From NCBI GenBank assembly GCA_034638255.1, contig JAWPGT010000060.1, positions 62,001-126,000 of the forward strand: a stretch of DNA of 64,000 nucleotides, given 5' to 3'. Each line of letters begins with the position of its first letter. Within the stretch, counting starts at the first letter, position 1. Shown piece by piece: positions 50,867-61,490 of the stretch. The notes beneath the pieces were generated by a model. It was not told the DNA's origin and did no database searches. It saw only the letters and a list, made by a program, of their open reading frames with translations. Made by a program: the position numbers and the translations under genes. The stretch is from Coprinus comatus. Its lineage: Eukaryota > Basidiomycota > Agaricomycetes > Agaricales > Agaricaceae.

Positions 50867-51424
50867 CCACGCTCCCAAACAAATGCCAACCCAAAACGCC
50901 AATCACCGCCTACTTGCTGCTGCCTAGAACGAGCCCGCCTGCCGCTGCTTCGGACACGGGGCACGGATGTGAGCAAGGCTCTGCCTAGGTAGCCCTTAAA
51001 TCATTATCTCTTTGGGTCCGCTTTGCTAGCCTTTTGCTGTTCCCACCGCTCAGTATGATGCCTCCTACATCTTAGTGGCCACCTTTCCCCAGCACGTTTT
51101 CTGCCATAGGCTCAGCCCCGCCCCGCCCTTCCAACAAAACGTCCCTCAAATTTGGCTTTCTGGGCCTTGGCTGGCGTTTTGGGTTTTGCACACGGCCTGC
51201 TTAGCATAAGCACTCGCTTCCTTAAGCCCATGCCTCCACTTTTCTTCCCAGGTCTAACAGCCTTCAACACTTCGCTGCGGAGGCCAGGGCCCCTGCTGGG
51301 GCGGTTTTTATCCGCCGCTGCCTTTCGTGGGTGGCCTTTCTTCATAAGCTGGGCAAGCACAAAACAGACGCTGTATTGACTAAAGTTAAGAACAGGCACT
51401 ACCCCAGAGACAAATCGTTTTATG

Positions 51425-53322
51425 CTACAGCAAGTCGCCTACTCCGCCCCCCCCTGCATGCCCGTGGACCTCTTGTATTTGTGCCGATAGTGAAGGCGGC
51501 AGCTGAGATGCAGCAGGCCTATCCTCCTTGCGCGGCCTACCCCTTTTCCTCTTTTGCGGCGGTTCATTCTCTCCCTCACCATCCTTCGCCTCTCTGTTTT
51601 GGCGTTTCTTGTGGCTTCCACCTTTGTCTTTTCTGGGAGCCCGGGGTTTGGCTGCTCGGGTCTTCATCTCCTCCTTCAACGCGGCTGCGCCTTGCTGACT
51701 CATGGGAAACCAAGCACATTCGCCAGACTTCAACACGCCAAGCAACAAGGTGATTTCGGGCCGAGATGTGATCGTAGAGGGTGGGGCAAATTTGAGACCT
51801 GCTGGCCAGCCGCGCAGTTCTATCTGGTAGGGCAAGCGTATGAGCTCGTCGTACTTGGTATATGACATCGCCATTGCCGGCTTGCCCACAAGCCGGCCTT
51901 TTGTAAGTAAACACCTTTTAAACTGCTAGAAACGAAGGAAAAGAGGGCTTACGCAGCTTCTCGGAAATGATTTTTGCGCATTCTGCCTGTGCCTTTTGAA
52001 GCTGGGATACCCCTGCAACCCCTATCCAGCAGGCGGCGGCCACCGCCCACCCCATTGTTAGCTTGCAATCATCTCCCAAGAAACGCTGCTACTCACTCGC
52101 CAACCGGCCCACGGCCCACGAATCAAACATCTGCGACAGCTCTGCTGCAGAAGCCCCAAAAGTGTCCAGGAAAAAGCGACCGGATTGCTCCGTCTCTATC
52201 CAAACGGGCTCTTGGCTGTCGTTGACATGGCCTCGACAAAGCACGGCAAAAGCGACTGCCCCCATTCGCTCTGCGAGGTTTGAGAGCTGAGAAAAGCTCA
52301 TCAGTTGCGCATTACAGGGCTGCTTGCCGGCTTACCTCTTCGTGCAACTGCAAAGCTACGTGGTTAAAATCGTGAGTAGCTCCGCGGTTATCTTGGCGCA
52401 CCCCCTTCTGCTTTAACCCCCGATGCTCCTCTAAGTCCTTCAACAGCTCAGCTTTAAACTCAGGCGAGATGTTCTCGTTTTTGAGGTCGTCATCTTCTTC
52501 AACAGCAGCCACAAGGTCCTCCAAGGGAGTACGATAGCCAGCAGGCTTGCCTAATATTAAGGTAAGACGCCGCCGATATTGGTTGAAAGTGCAGAGTCCT
52601 CACCGCTGTTCAATTGGTTCCTCTTATAGTGTATCTTTGCATTCCAAAGATTAACGGCCCGCTGCTCTTTATAGTGAGTCTCTGCGTTAAGAAGCGCCCG
52701 AACGTAGGCCACTGGCTTATTATGCTCCTTTGCCAACTCCTCTGCCTCCTGCTTGCATTTTTCAAGGCATGAAGCAAGTGCTTCACTAAACGCCTTATTA
52801 TTGGCCTCTCGCACCGCCTTGAATGCCTGCTGGGTGGATTTATTGACCTTCTTTTTAGGATACGTGTGCTGGGGAGGATTGATGGGCTTTAAAGGATTAC
52901 GCGAGGCGTATGTTGACCAATCTTCAGGGGGGCAGATAGATTCCAAAGCTGCAGCGGAGTAAGCGCTGAGTTTCTAGCTGCATTGCAGGGCGTTGTTTTA
53001 ACTCACCGGGATCTCTGTCGCACTCTTCCTGGTCCACAGGTGGCAAAACAATGCGAGCTCCCCGTTGTTCATCAGCCTCCAACCGGCTCACAACTAGAGG
53101 CGCAGTCTCTCTTGTGGCAGCTGCAACATCTCCGCCAAACAAGGCCGGGGGGATACTTGGCTGGGGCGTGGCTTGGTCTGCGGCCAAACTTTCTACTGCT
53201 AACTCTGGGGTGGCAGTGGGAAAAGTGCATGCATCTGGGGCAAACATTGCTGACAAGGGAGGGAAGACAAAGGCTGGAGAGCTGGCGTCACTTGGTGTAT
53301 AGAAAAAGTTGGGGGCTGCCAT
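51425..53322 (-). CDS. transposon accessory protein (unnamed Agaricomycete family)
   Basis: Six or seven exons can be joined from MAAPNFFYTPSDASSPAFVF (53322). The second block begins LESICPPEDWSTYASRNP and has a Lys/Glu-rich helix (AFKAVREANNKAFSEALASC). A third gives LSNLAERMGAVAFAVLCRGH and FGASAAELSQMFDSWAVGRL. The last exon gives MSYTKYDELIRLPYQIELRG and WPAGLKFAPPS, followed by a basic segment with an AT-hook-like KRKRGRPRK. The pairing of a 'GMVAFAVLxRGHxxD...FxSWAVxR' block with an 'E/RGWP...PS' block is one I recall from multicopy Agaricomycete mobile-element proteins, but no function or formal domain name is known to me. The AT-hook suggests DNA binding. Stop at 51425; a further basic exon may lie in 51112-51399. 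Confidence 0.65.
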
Positions 53323-53925
53323 CGGTAGCTTAGAGGCAAAACTTCAAAGGACGAGCGTTTTCTTTGGCGTCTTAACCTTTACTTTTTAGGACTCCGGTTT
53401 TGTAACAATTTCAAGCACAACCCCTTGCTGTGCCTGAGCTGCGTCTGTGCTTGAACCTGGTGCTCTGGCGACAGACTGTTGTTACTCAACATTAATAAAA
53501 ATGCATTCGTCAGACCTTTCCCTCAGCGACTCAAACCGCAGCGCCACTAAACACTGGCTCACAAGGCTCTAAAGCACCCTGCAACAATCTTATGGTAAGT
53601 TGCCGCTATTATCAGCTTCATGCAGCTGCTAGTTGTTTCGTGCAGCTAGGGACTGGCAACTCAGGTAAATTTGAAAAACTCAGCGCCTAGACCCCTAACA
53701 TGTGAATTAAACCAGGCTAAGCATGGCCTGAGCGCGCCTGGCATTCGGGAGCTATTTTACCCGCGTATGTTGAATCAACAGCCATTGGCGGCGGCAGCGT
53801 TGTGGTTCCTGCCGGCCTGGTGCCACCTTGTTCCTGAATTCAAACCTTGCAGTTTGTTGGCTGCGCGTTTCCTTTCTTCTCTTGCGCCCCATTATTTCCT
53901 CAATACTCGCCTCTATTCTCAGCCC

Positions 53926-54894
53926 ATGAGCAATCCTGCTCCGCAAATTCCACCCCCGCCGTCTCCCTTTGAGAAAATGGGCAACCGTACTCCCCCTCGA
54001 ACTCAAGCGAAAACACGCAAGACCCAGGTCCCTCAAATCCCAGCAACCCAGCCGCCTCAGTTTGAGAAAATGGGCAGCCACGCCCCCCCTCAAACTCGAG
54101 CCGTGGCAAAGAAGTCTGCTGCTAAACAAACCCCTGCCAAACGTCTTTCTAGAGCCCAGCAAAGCACTGATGCCATAGATAAATCACAGGGGGGTGGCAA
54201 TGATGAGGGAGATTCAGATGAGCAGGACTCAGCATCCTCTTCGGCTACTGAAAGTGAGATTGAGGTGCTTCGCAAGATACTCCGTGAAGACTCTGCTACG
54301 CCTGAGCCGAGGGCTGTTGGGAAAAGTCTGGCTGCCAACACCAATCCACGTGGGCAAAAAAGATCCTACGTGGTCTTTAACGGTTTAAGGCCTGGAATCT
54401 ACAAAGACTGGTAAGTCCCTCTGCCTCCTGCCATAATAAATTCTTAAATTTAACATGCACTACTAGGGAGGAAGCGCACGCCCAAGTTGCTCTCGTACCC
54501 GGAGCTTCTCACCAAGACTTTTCCACTTGGGAAGAAGCCCATCGCCACTACTGCCGTTCACTGTTTAGTGGTGCAGGCGGTCATATATTAACTAGAAGGT
54601 TTGATTGCATTGTGCTTTCTTTAATTAAATCTAACCTAAGAAAATTAGCACCAAAAGGCTGCGCCGCGTCAGCATCGTGAGCGTGGGAGATGAAAGTAGC
54701 AGTTCTCCTGGGTCTACTCCTTCGCATCAATCCGATAGGTCTGTAATTTTATCGGCATCTTTTAAACGGCTGCAGTTGATTAACAGGCTGTTATTATAAT
54801 TAGATCAACTCAGAGCCCTGCCCCGGACAGCCCTACTGCTCAACAGGAATTTACTTCATATATGTTCTTTAACTTTGGTTTTACTAGGATATAA
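53926..54894 (+). CDS. RNase H1 N-terminal (viroplasmin-like) domain protein carried by the transposon
   Basis: Four exons (53926-54410, 54467-54598, 54658-54738, 54804-54894) give 262 residues. The first ~135 are a Pro/Lys/Ser-rich region with a repeated PPFEKMG / PQFEKMG module (residues ~14 and ~45). The folded part is YVVFNGLRPGIYKDWEEAHA and GASHQDFSTWEEAHRHYCRS, the RNase H1 N-terminal domain (PF01693), a small fold that binds RNA/DNA hybrids. No RNase H catalytic domain follows, so it is a stand-alone binder. The stop overlaps the start of the transposase fragment by a few bases. Agaricomycete mobile elements often carry this domain. Role in mobility is unproven. Confidence 0.75.
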
Positions 54895-55567
54895 TGCTCG
54901 CAAACACATTGCAACTGCTCTCCGCACTCGTTCAGCTGCTGTGATGGCCTCTTTGAAAAGATACAACGCGGCATCTGCAGCCTTGTTTCCTTTAAGAAAA
55001 CCATTGCCTTGGTCTGAAGTTGTTGACTATGCATTTTTATCCGAGTTTGATCTACTTCGGGACTGCCGCCAAGACATTCAAAAGAAACCATGGGCTCGAC
55101 CAGCTGGACGGGCATTAATGGACCGCTTCTTTAAGTTGGAACGCGCTCGTGAAGAGATTCAACGCCTTAACATAGAAATCAGACGAGTTGTAACCCATCT
55201 TCATGATGAGAAGTGCTTCCTTTTGGCCAAGGAAGCTGAAGTTGCTCATTCAGACCCACTTCTTGCCCATCAAATAAAATGTTATGGGCGGGTGAGAACT
55301 CAATTTACTAATCTCCATCTCGAACGCTTTACAAAGTTAGCCTCCCACCCAAAATTTTCTGGAAATATCACGCCAGGTCTTGCTCTTGATCAAGATTTGA
55401 TTTTGCCATATGTTGCTGAGAAACCAAACAACAACAACGGTTATGATGCTCAAGCAAGTATTGGAGGACTTGTATCCTTAGGGGAAGAAGAGGACGATGA
55501 GGCCTTTGAGGAGGCAGAAGCTGACGGCGAGGCCGAGTTTGAGACTCTCTATGCTACAGTATTTTGA
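54888..55567 (+). pseudogene. C-terminal fragment of a KDZ transposase
   Basis: A ~226-residue open frame runs from GYNARKHIATALRTRSAAVM through FLSEFDLLRDCRQDIQKKPW, MDRFFKLERAREEIQRLNIE and HLERFTKLASHPKFSGNITP to an acidic end. These blocks are the hallmark C-terminal region of fungal KDZ transposases. A complete protein of this family is roughly 900-1200 residues with an RNase H-like catalytic core upstream; that part is deleted, and the fragment begins right after an AG that may be a former splice acceptor. There is no ATG at the start. Whether it is still translated (from an internal Met at about residue 20, MASLKRYN) is unknown. Confidence 0.8.
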
Positions 55568-55654
55568 TTTTCTTGTATGTGGAGAGACTGTTAAAGTCGG
55601 CAGCCCCTATGTACCTTAGTATATATTTGTATTTTATGTTTTTTTTTGAAAGTG

Positions 55655-55974
55655 GGCAATCATGTGTGTGACTGGAAAGAGGGGCGGGGGCGCGGGAGAG
55701 TTGGTAGATTAGGCGGGAAGGCAGCGAGCGGGAAGATCCGAACACCGTGGACAAGGGATAGCAATGGGGACGGGCACACGTGTTGTCTTAGGATATCACG
55801 CGGCAAGCAACTATCCTGGGAGTGCATCAGATTATTAATTTGCTGTATTTCTTGATAGTTTTAGCATACTTTAAGCATCCTACAGGGAATTGGCCAAAAC
55901 AAAGCCTAACTGGGCGGTAGGAACGGGGGGTTCCTACCGCCTAACAAGGCCGATCACATGGGCGACATAGGTGC
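55655..55974 (-). repeat. right terminal inverted repeat (320 bp)
   Basis: Reverse complement of the left TIR with four transitions. It ends GGCGACATAGGTGC eight bases before the stop codon (read on plus) of the neighbouring broken F-box gene. Confidence 0.92.
55913..55941. repeat. hairpin inside the right TIR
   Basis: The mirror copy of the left hairpin: 12-bp perfect stem with a GGGGG loop on the plus strand. Confidence 0.85.
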
Positions 55975-55981
55975 ATGAATG

Positions 55982-57640
55982 CTACCCACTTTCCTCATTT
56001 GAATCATCAAGAATCTCGAAATTATATCCTTCGCAAACTTTCCTAAGGTTCTTTTTCACCTCCTCATCCCAATGTATACCGGGTATAATGTTAAGATGGA
56101 ACGCCATTGTCTTCTGGGAAAGTTTCGTCCTTCCTACCAAAAAGGCCAAAAGATCCCTATATAGGGCTGCTAAGTGCACCAAGCATGTACTGATACATGT
56201 TGGATACATGGAGTTGTAGAAATTTTAGATTTGGAAGAAATAGTTGCCTGTTATTCAAGGTACCGTAGCGGTCCTCCCTGGCACCAATCATGGAAGACAT
56301 TTTTTCTACCAGCTTAGTGTTCCATGATTCTCATGAAAGTATCAACTTGATTTAAATTCGAAAGGATGTCCTCCACCGGTGGCAGTCTTATAAAATCGAT
56401 GTTAAGCTCAAGGATTCTAAGAGCTGACAAACATCCAAAAAAGTCCTTGTAGTAATCCCGAACTGAGTGGTTGTAGGTTCCCTTCCAAATGAGTTGTTGC
56501 GGAGCGGGAAGGTGAAGGTGTTCCAATACCGAAATAGTCCATCGCGTGGTGTTCACGTTTTTCCATTCTAATATGGTCAGATGTGCACGTACGGTTTTTT
56601 TAGTTAATGGTGGTGGTCGTGTTGATTTGGATGATCGAGTATTAGGGCAAAGGACGACAGTCAACGCACAGACAAATGCTGACCCGGTTCAACTCAGCCA
56701 CTGTTAACTTCGACCAGCATATTTCTATGGTCGTAACGTAGGGTCTCGTTAGCTTGAGTCTGTTGAGAGATGATGTGTGGTTGATGGACAACCCTTCATT
56801 AAGCAGGATGTTACTCCTTGATAACCAACCAACAGAAAGTGTCTGTAGCCCCGTGAAGGTATTTGGAGTGTTTTCAAACCACCAAGGGCAAGTTACCCAG
56901 AATTCTGATATCCTCTCAGGAAACTCCATAATCAATTTCTTCGGGTGCTCCAACTTCAATCTGCAACTTGAGTCATCACATTTCCTCATAAGAAGCACTA
57001 AAATCCAATTCCAGCGAGAACGGCAAGGAGCCAGAATTCTTCAAATACAGTCGTAGTAGAGCTTCTTTTTCGGGAATATTGGTAGACAGAATTTTGAAGA
57101 TAATAGTATTCCAAAGAGAAGGTGTCGAGTGAATTATTTGACGTTAATAAGAGGAAACCTGCTCCTAGAGTTTGAATGCGAGTATGAGCCAACTTCTGCG
57201 GCTTTCGAGCTTCCTTCCTATTCTTTTCTTCTTCATCCTCTTCCTCTTCACCGTGTTCTTCCTCGCTTGTGTCGCTTCCGACGCCCAAGCTTTCTTTACT
57301 CTGGTTTACAAAAACTCACGAGTTTCGAAGTCGATCGGAGGACGAGCATGTTGAAAGATGACAGACAGAGTTTCAGATGGAAGTGATGTTACGATGGGTG
57401 AATATTTGAATGTACCATGTTTAGAGTAAACAACCTTGTTGTTCGTAAAGTCTTGGTATCTCAGTTTCAATTTTGGTGATTTTTACATTCAAAAGGTCTG
57501 ACGAAAGCTTATTGCCTATGTGGACGTATTGGTTTTGAGGTGTTAGTGTGGATTGGATAGCACCGCAATTAGGACAACTTTGAGTAGCTACGTAGTGTAA
57601 GTGATGACGATGGTGGTTGCTGGTGAAGAAGGAAACCAAG
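55982..57640 (-). pseudogene. broken F-box/LRR paralogue of 11676-13343
   Basis: Pieces in several frames align in order with the intact F-box gene at 11676-13343: a zinc-knuckle start (CPNCGAIQ) and short coiled coil, then LIMEFPERISEFWVTCPWWF, FTGLQTLSVGWLSRSN, LTILEWKNVNTTRWTISVLE, and the end FHLNIIPGIHWDEEVKKNL (compare FHLDIRPGIEWDDDMQDYI). At least four frame changes and stops separate them, and introns do not explain them. The gene is therefore decayed. Its stop codon is 8 bp from the KDZ-type element. Confidence 0.7.
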
Positions 57641-57745
57641 GCTCCGTGTTCAAGTACACCCAGGTGCGTCGCGAATGATGGGGGCTAATATTTGATATAT
57701 TCAGATAGGTGATGTCAGTTTGTGATATAGGGTCCTATGTAGATA

Positions 57746-58980
57746 CTACATGGGTCTATAGGAATTGTTGTTCATATTTTGGAGGTTGTACCAATTGTTG
57801 GTCAAACCATATTCATCTGGTGAGAGTGTACCTACTTCACCATTCCCAGTCCACCAATCGTATTTCCAATCATAGTCACTCCATCCTTTATCTCTCAGCC
57901 TCAGTTTTAAGTAATCTTCTTAACATACGATAGTCCGGTTTATCTTCAAATTCCAAACTCGTACAGTGTTTGAAGTATTCTTTGAAAAATTCCGGAGTAT
58001 GAGGATGAGCAAGTAATTCTTCAAGCACTTCACCTCGCTTCATTTCTCCCATACGACGCTTTTTAGCTTGAGTATCTGGTGCCCAAATACCCGACCAAGG
58101 TAACTAACTGTCCATGGAGGGAAAGGAGAAGAAATCCTATCGATTCGATATCATCATGACGACTTGGCTCTGCGGTAAGAGAAGTGAATGTGAGAGATTG
58201 AACAATGAAAACTATCAACGATCCCTTACCTATTCCAAGATGAACAATTGCGCTCGCATACAGAAGTGTTCCAATATCACCTACATCATCACGGAATGGG
58301 ATATGCTCTCCAGTTGTAGGGTCAAGCCAAAGTTTGGATCATCCAAAATCAAAGACATGAAGACATTTGTATTCTTCAAAGAAACCCATTACAAACGTTT
58401 TAATGTCACGCATAATGATACCACGACCATGCATTTGTTCGAACATTGACAACTAAGTTGATGTACATTAGTGAGGCGGGACTGCGGGAACAAGATAATA
58501 CATACCATCTGTTCTCCAAGCATAAGTACAGTTTTCAAAGAGAACCGTCCACGACAAAATTGTCTCAGTTGTTCCAAGTTGGATCCAAGCATGCTGCATA
58601 TCCATAGCAATCAAGTATGCATTTCCTTCTTCCCCATGCCAACGAATACGATGTACACCTGATACACCATTGAGCTGAGAATAAATTGCTGCTTCATATG
58701 GTAAAGATGAAGTCGAGGGGTTTGGAGTGAATTTAATTGCATCATCGGCACCAGAAGTGTAGGCACGGTGCACATCAATTATAAGGTCTGGCTCCTGGGT
58801 TGGTGTGGTTGGGGAACGGAATATATAACTTGATGTTAGCATAGGGGGTAGAAACTGAACCTCAGTGAGTTTTGCTCCATCTTGCATTATTAAAAAAGTG
58901 TGAATTACGCACCTTTTTCTTTGGTCAATGAGCCTTGTCATTTCCAGACAGCCGTTCCAGATGTAGTTGAAGGTCAATCT
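57746..58980 (-). pseudogene. CK1-like protein kinase pseudogene
   Basis: Recognisable kinase blocks appear in order: IKFTPNPSTSSLPYEAAIYS, GVHRIRWHGEEGNAYLIAMD, SNLEQLRQFCRGRFSL, MHGRGIIMRDIKTFVMGFFE, VFDFG, DDVGDIGTLLYASAI, DDIESIGFLLLSL, and the tail DKGWSDYDWKYDWWTGNGE. This is the casein-kinase-1 pattern. Damage: the catalytic loop has lost the PxN after RDIK; a TGA follows DFG directly; GTTA is duplicated near 58102 and shifts the frame before the PWSG block; an extra A in an A-run near 57910 shifts it again. It is therefore a dead kinase copy. Confidence 0.7.
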
Positions 58981-59038
58981 AAAATTTAACAGTGAGCATC
59001 ACTGATAATAGGAAAAGTCTCAAGATTCACTTACTGTC

Positions 59039-59900
59039 TTATTCATGGAAGGCCGTCAAAATTTTGAGTACCGAGATACCCATTCTCTGTTGAAAGTTCA
59101 AATGGAACCAGCTCAAATGCAAATTGAGCAAAACGCCTGTCGGCCTTCGTGACCCGTTCAAGACTGGTTTTATCCAATTGGTGACTCGGATCCTTTTGTT
59201 CATACAGTTCTCCGTAAGCTGTTGAACTATTATTAGTTCTACAATGACATTCTTGTATGGCATCACGCTTGACGAATATATCTTCATGATCCTTATCATG
59301 TGACCTAGTATATTCTCACACGGACCACTGTAAATATGTATATAAGTTTGTACTCTTGCATTATATACTTCAGTTCCTCTTCTACTAACAACCAACACCC
59401 TCAGTAAGTCCAGAGTCGTACCTACCCATGTTCCATACACTACGCTCTTGTTTTAACATAAGCCGCAGTGTCTTGACATTCTGCATCGATACAATGTAGC
59501 ATGTAGGTAAAGAGGTTCCTTGAATGGAAGTGGAGGAACAAGGGTCGGTGTTGGTGCCCTGGCTTCTACTTCTGGTTGGTTCAGGACAAAATACTGAGTC
59601 CCTGGAGTGGTAAATTGTTGGTTTGGAACAATGAAGAGAGTAGGATTGGGTGAGTTAATAATGTAGTCCGGTAGTGGGATCTGCAAATGAAGAGCAAGAA
59701 AGGGTTTGGGATGGAAAGGCCATTGTTCTTGAAAAGCCCAAGGTCCGGGCTGCCCATGAAGGCAAACGCGGTAACAGTCTGGCTACTACAAATTCATTGA
59801 GCACATAGTTTGTCGATTGATAATTCGAGCGAGGCCGGTAAGAGTTGAAGGAGGCTACAGAATGTATATACATAGGATAATGGTTCTATACACAAACCGT
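59039..59900 (-). other. unrecognised ORFs, possibly a decayed gene
   Basis: A minus-strand open stretch (about 59045-59310) reads TKADRRFAQFAFELVPFELS and then NGYLGTQNFDGLP before a stop. Another (59453-59780) reads FHPKPFLALHLQIPLPDYII and YFVLNQPEVEARAPTPTLVP. Composition looks protein-like, but frames do not join cleanly and I recognise no family. It sits just upstream of the dead kinase and could be its former N-terminal region or a separate gene. Confidence 0.35.
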
Positions 59901-60246
59901 TGGGCATCATTGATTCATTTCCCGCATATGTACTTGAAATTTGAAATTTGATCTTCGTACTTAATAGAATAGTATATTGTCTCTCCATTTGTCCTTTTCA
60001 TCACCTGTGGTTCCCACACCACCTGTCCATTTAGACAGGGCCGTGTGGCCCACCGCCACCTCCAAATGGACACGAATTTAGTAAATACACGGGCAACAAA
60101 TAATTATGCAATAATCGTAGGAACTCTAACATTTTTCGTTGACCATTCTTCAGCCAGCAGTAGAATATCACACAGTACTACACAATATATCACCTACAAT
60201 GGTAGACTACAAATAATTAATGATATATTGTCTACTATCTATACTA
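59901..60246. other. no supported gene
   Basis: AT-rich transition into repetitive DNA. A short imperfect inverted repeat (TCCATTT ... AAATGGA) is at 60026-60070. Confidence 0.4.
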
Positions 60247-60600
60247 ATGATAGACTGGTGCACCGGCGAAGTTGGTCTTTCTGTCCGAGCTGTTTAATAT
60301 GTTATTTCTTCTTTTCCAAAATTGATGATCAATCATTGACATCAATTATTGATTGTCATCATTAACATACTAATGTCAAGCTGTCTATCATCACCATACT
60401 ATATGTCAAGGTATATTTTTATGATAGACTGGTACACCGGTGGAGTCGGTCTTTCCATCCGAGTTATTTAATATTTTTTTTCTCCAAATTGATGATCAAT
60501 CATCAATATCAACCATGATTGATCATCATCATTAACGCACTAATGTCAACTTGTCAATCCATCTGTCATTACTATACTATATGTCAAGGTATGTTTTTTG
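60247..60600. repeat. two tandem copies of a ~174-bp repeat
   Basis: Copy 1 starts ATGATAGACTGGTGCACCGG (60247) and copy 2 ATGATAGACTGGTACACCGG (60421). Both continue through GTCGGTCTTTCYRTCCGAG, AATTGATGATCAATCAT and CACTAATGTCAA to CTATATGTCAAGGTAT. Divergence is moderate. Confidence 0.8.
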
Positions 60601-60824
60601 TCCTTGTCCTTCAGGCTTCGATTGTACGGCCCTTGTTAATATTTATTTAATGTCACCAGATGTTTGACATGTCCCGATATCATGGTCTTGTTGCACCACG
60701 GTCCACCAGCACTCCATCCCACCTGTCCCCCCCAACCATCCCTCTCTCCTTATATTTTCTGAGTCCTGACTATCTAGACCCGTTGAACTGAATACTGTTT
60801 TCGAAAGTTCATCGGTCAATGGTG

Positions 60825-61285
60825 AGTCACGACTTCCTCTACATGCCGTTGCACATGACACCATTGTTTTTAATGTTTACTATCTCCCATGTTCTTCACA
60901 TATGATGTTTATAATTTCACAATGTTCCCTGAGCCCTCCCTAGCAACCTTGACAGAATCTGTCAAGGGTATTACACATTTTCCATGACTCGGATTAAAGT
61001 CCTCAGGCGGAGTGGTGTCAACAGGCAACACATTGAGAATCCCGCTGTCACCTCAACTGTGATTCTCAGTGTCATTACCATGTAGAGTTTAGACAATACA
61101 TTCGATATATACCCTTGATCATTGCAAGTCAGTGACCTCCTCTACGCACCATTGCACGCAACACTGCTGTTTTTTATTTTATCATATTACCTCCCATGTT
61201 GTTTGTTCGTTTTTCGTGTGTGATGTTTGTATTCTTACAACGTTACCTCCCTAACGACCTTGACAGAACCTGTCAAGAATAACTG
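60825..61285. repeat. two diverged copies of a ~150-bp repeat, ~305 bp apart
   Basis: 60828-60970 and 61130-61285 share the order CCTCTAC, GCACATGACACCATTG / GCACGCAACACTGCTG, CTCCCATGTT, TGATGTTTATAAT / TGATGTTTGTATT, and CCTTGACAGAATCTGTCAAG / CCTTGACAGAACCTGTCAAG. The last block is itself palindromic (CTTGACAG...CTGTCAAG). Confidence 0.7.
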
Positions 61286-61334
61286 GTACTTACATGTTCC
61301 CAACTTCTTCCATGTATTTTGGCATCAGGATTTG

Positions 61335-61490
61335 CATGACACGACAACAGGTATTTATATGAGAATCACCCTCGGCGTTCTCAATGTGGCATGATTCTCC
61401 TGTCTTACTTGACATGACAACGGACATCTATATAAAATCACCCTCGGGGTTGGCACGATTCTCACTGTCTCTTGTCTTACTGCATACTAA
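61335..61490. repeat. two diverged tandem copies of a ~77-bp repeat
   Basis: Both copies contain CATGACAMSACAACRGRYATYTATAT, then ATCACCCTCGG, then GATTCTC and TGTCTTAC. The GATTCTCARTG motif recurs elsewhere between 61035 and 61880. Confidence 0.6.

Larger units (their letters stand above)
50547..55974. mobile_element. KDZ-superfamily DNA transposon derivative, 5428 bp
   Basis: The element is bounded by 320-bp inverted repeats that differ at only four positions, all transitions. It holds an accessory gene on the minus strand (51425-53322), and on the plus strand an RNase H1 N-terminal-domain gene (53926-54894) and the C-terminal part of a KDZ (Kyakuja-Dileera-Zisupton) transposase (54888-55567). 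The RNase H-fold catalytic region of the transposase is absent, so the copy cannot move on its own. It is visibly richer in GC than its flanks. No convincing target-site duplication is seen. The near-identity of the ends indicates recent activity, driven by a full-length relative elsewhere. Family assignment rests on recognition of the transposase tail. Confidence 0.8.

Noticed and set aside
53926..54894. Intact RNase H1
   Set aside because: Only the N-terminal hybrid-binding domain is present; no catalytic DEDD region follows before the stop at 54894.
50547..55975. GCA at both ends (50547-50549 and 55973-55975) as a 3-bp target-site duplication
   Set aside because: The outer bases are explained by the inverted repeat itself (GCACC...GGTGC); choosing GCA as a duplication makes the element ends asymmetric.
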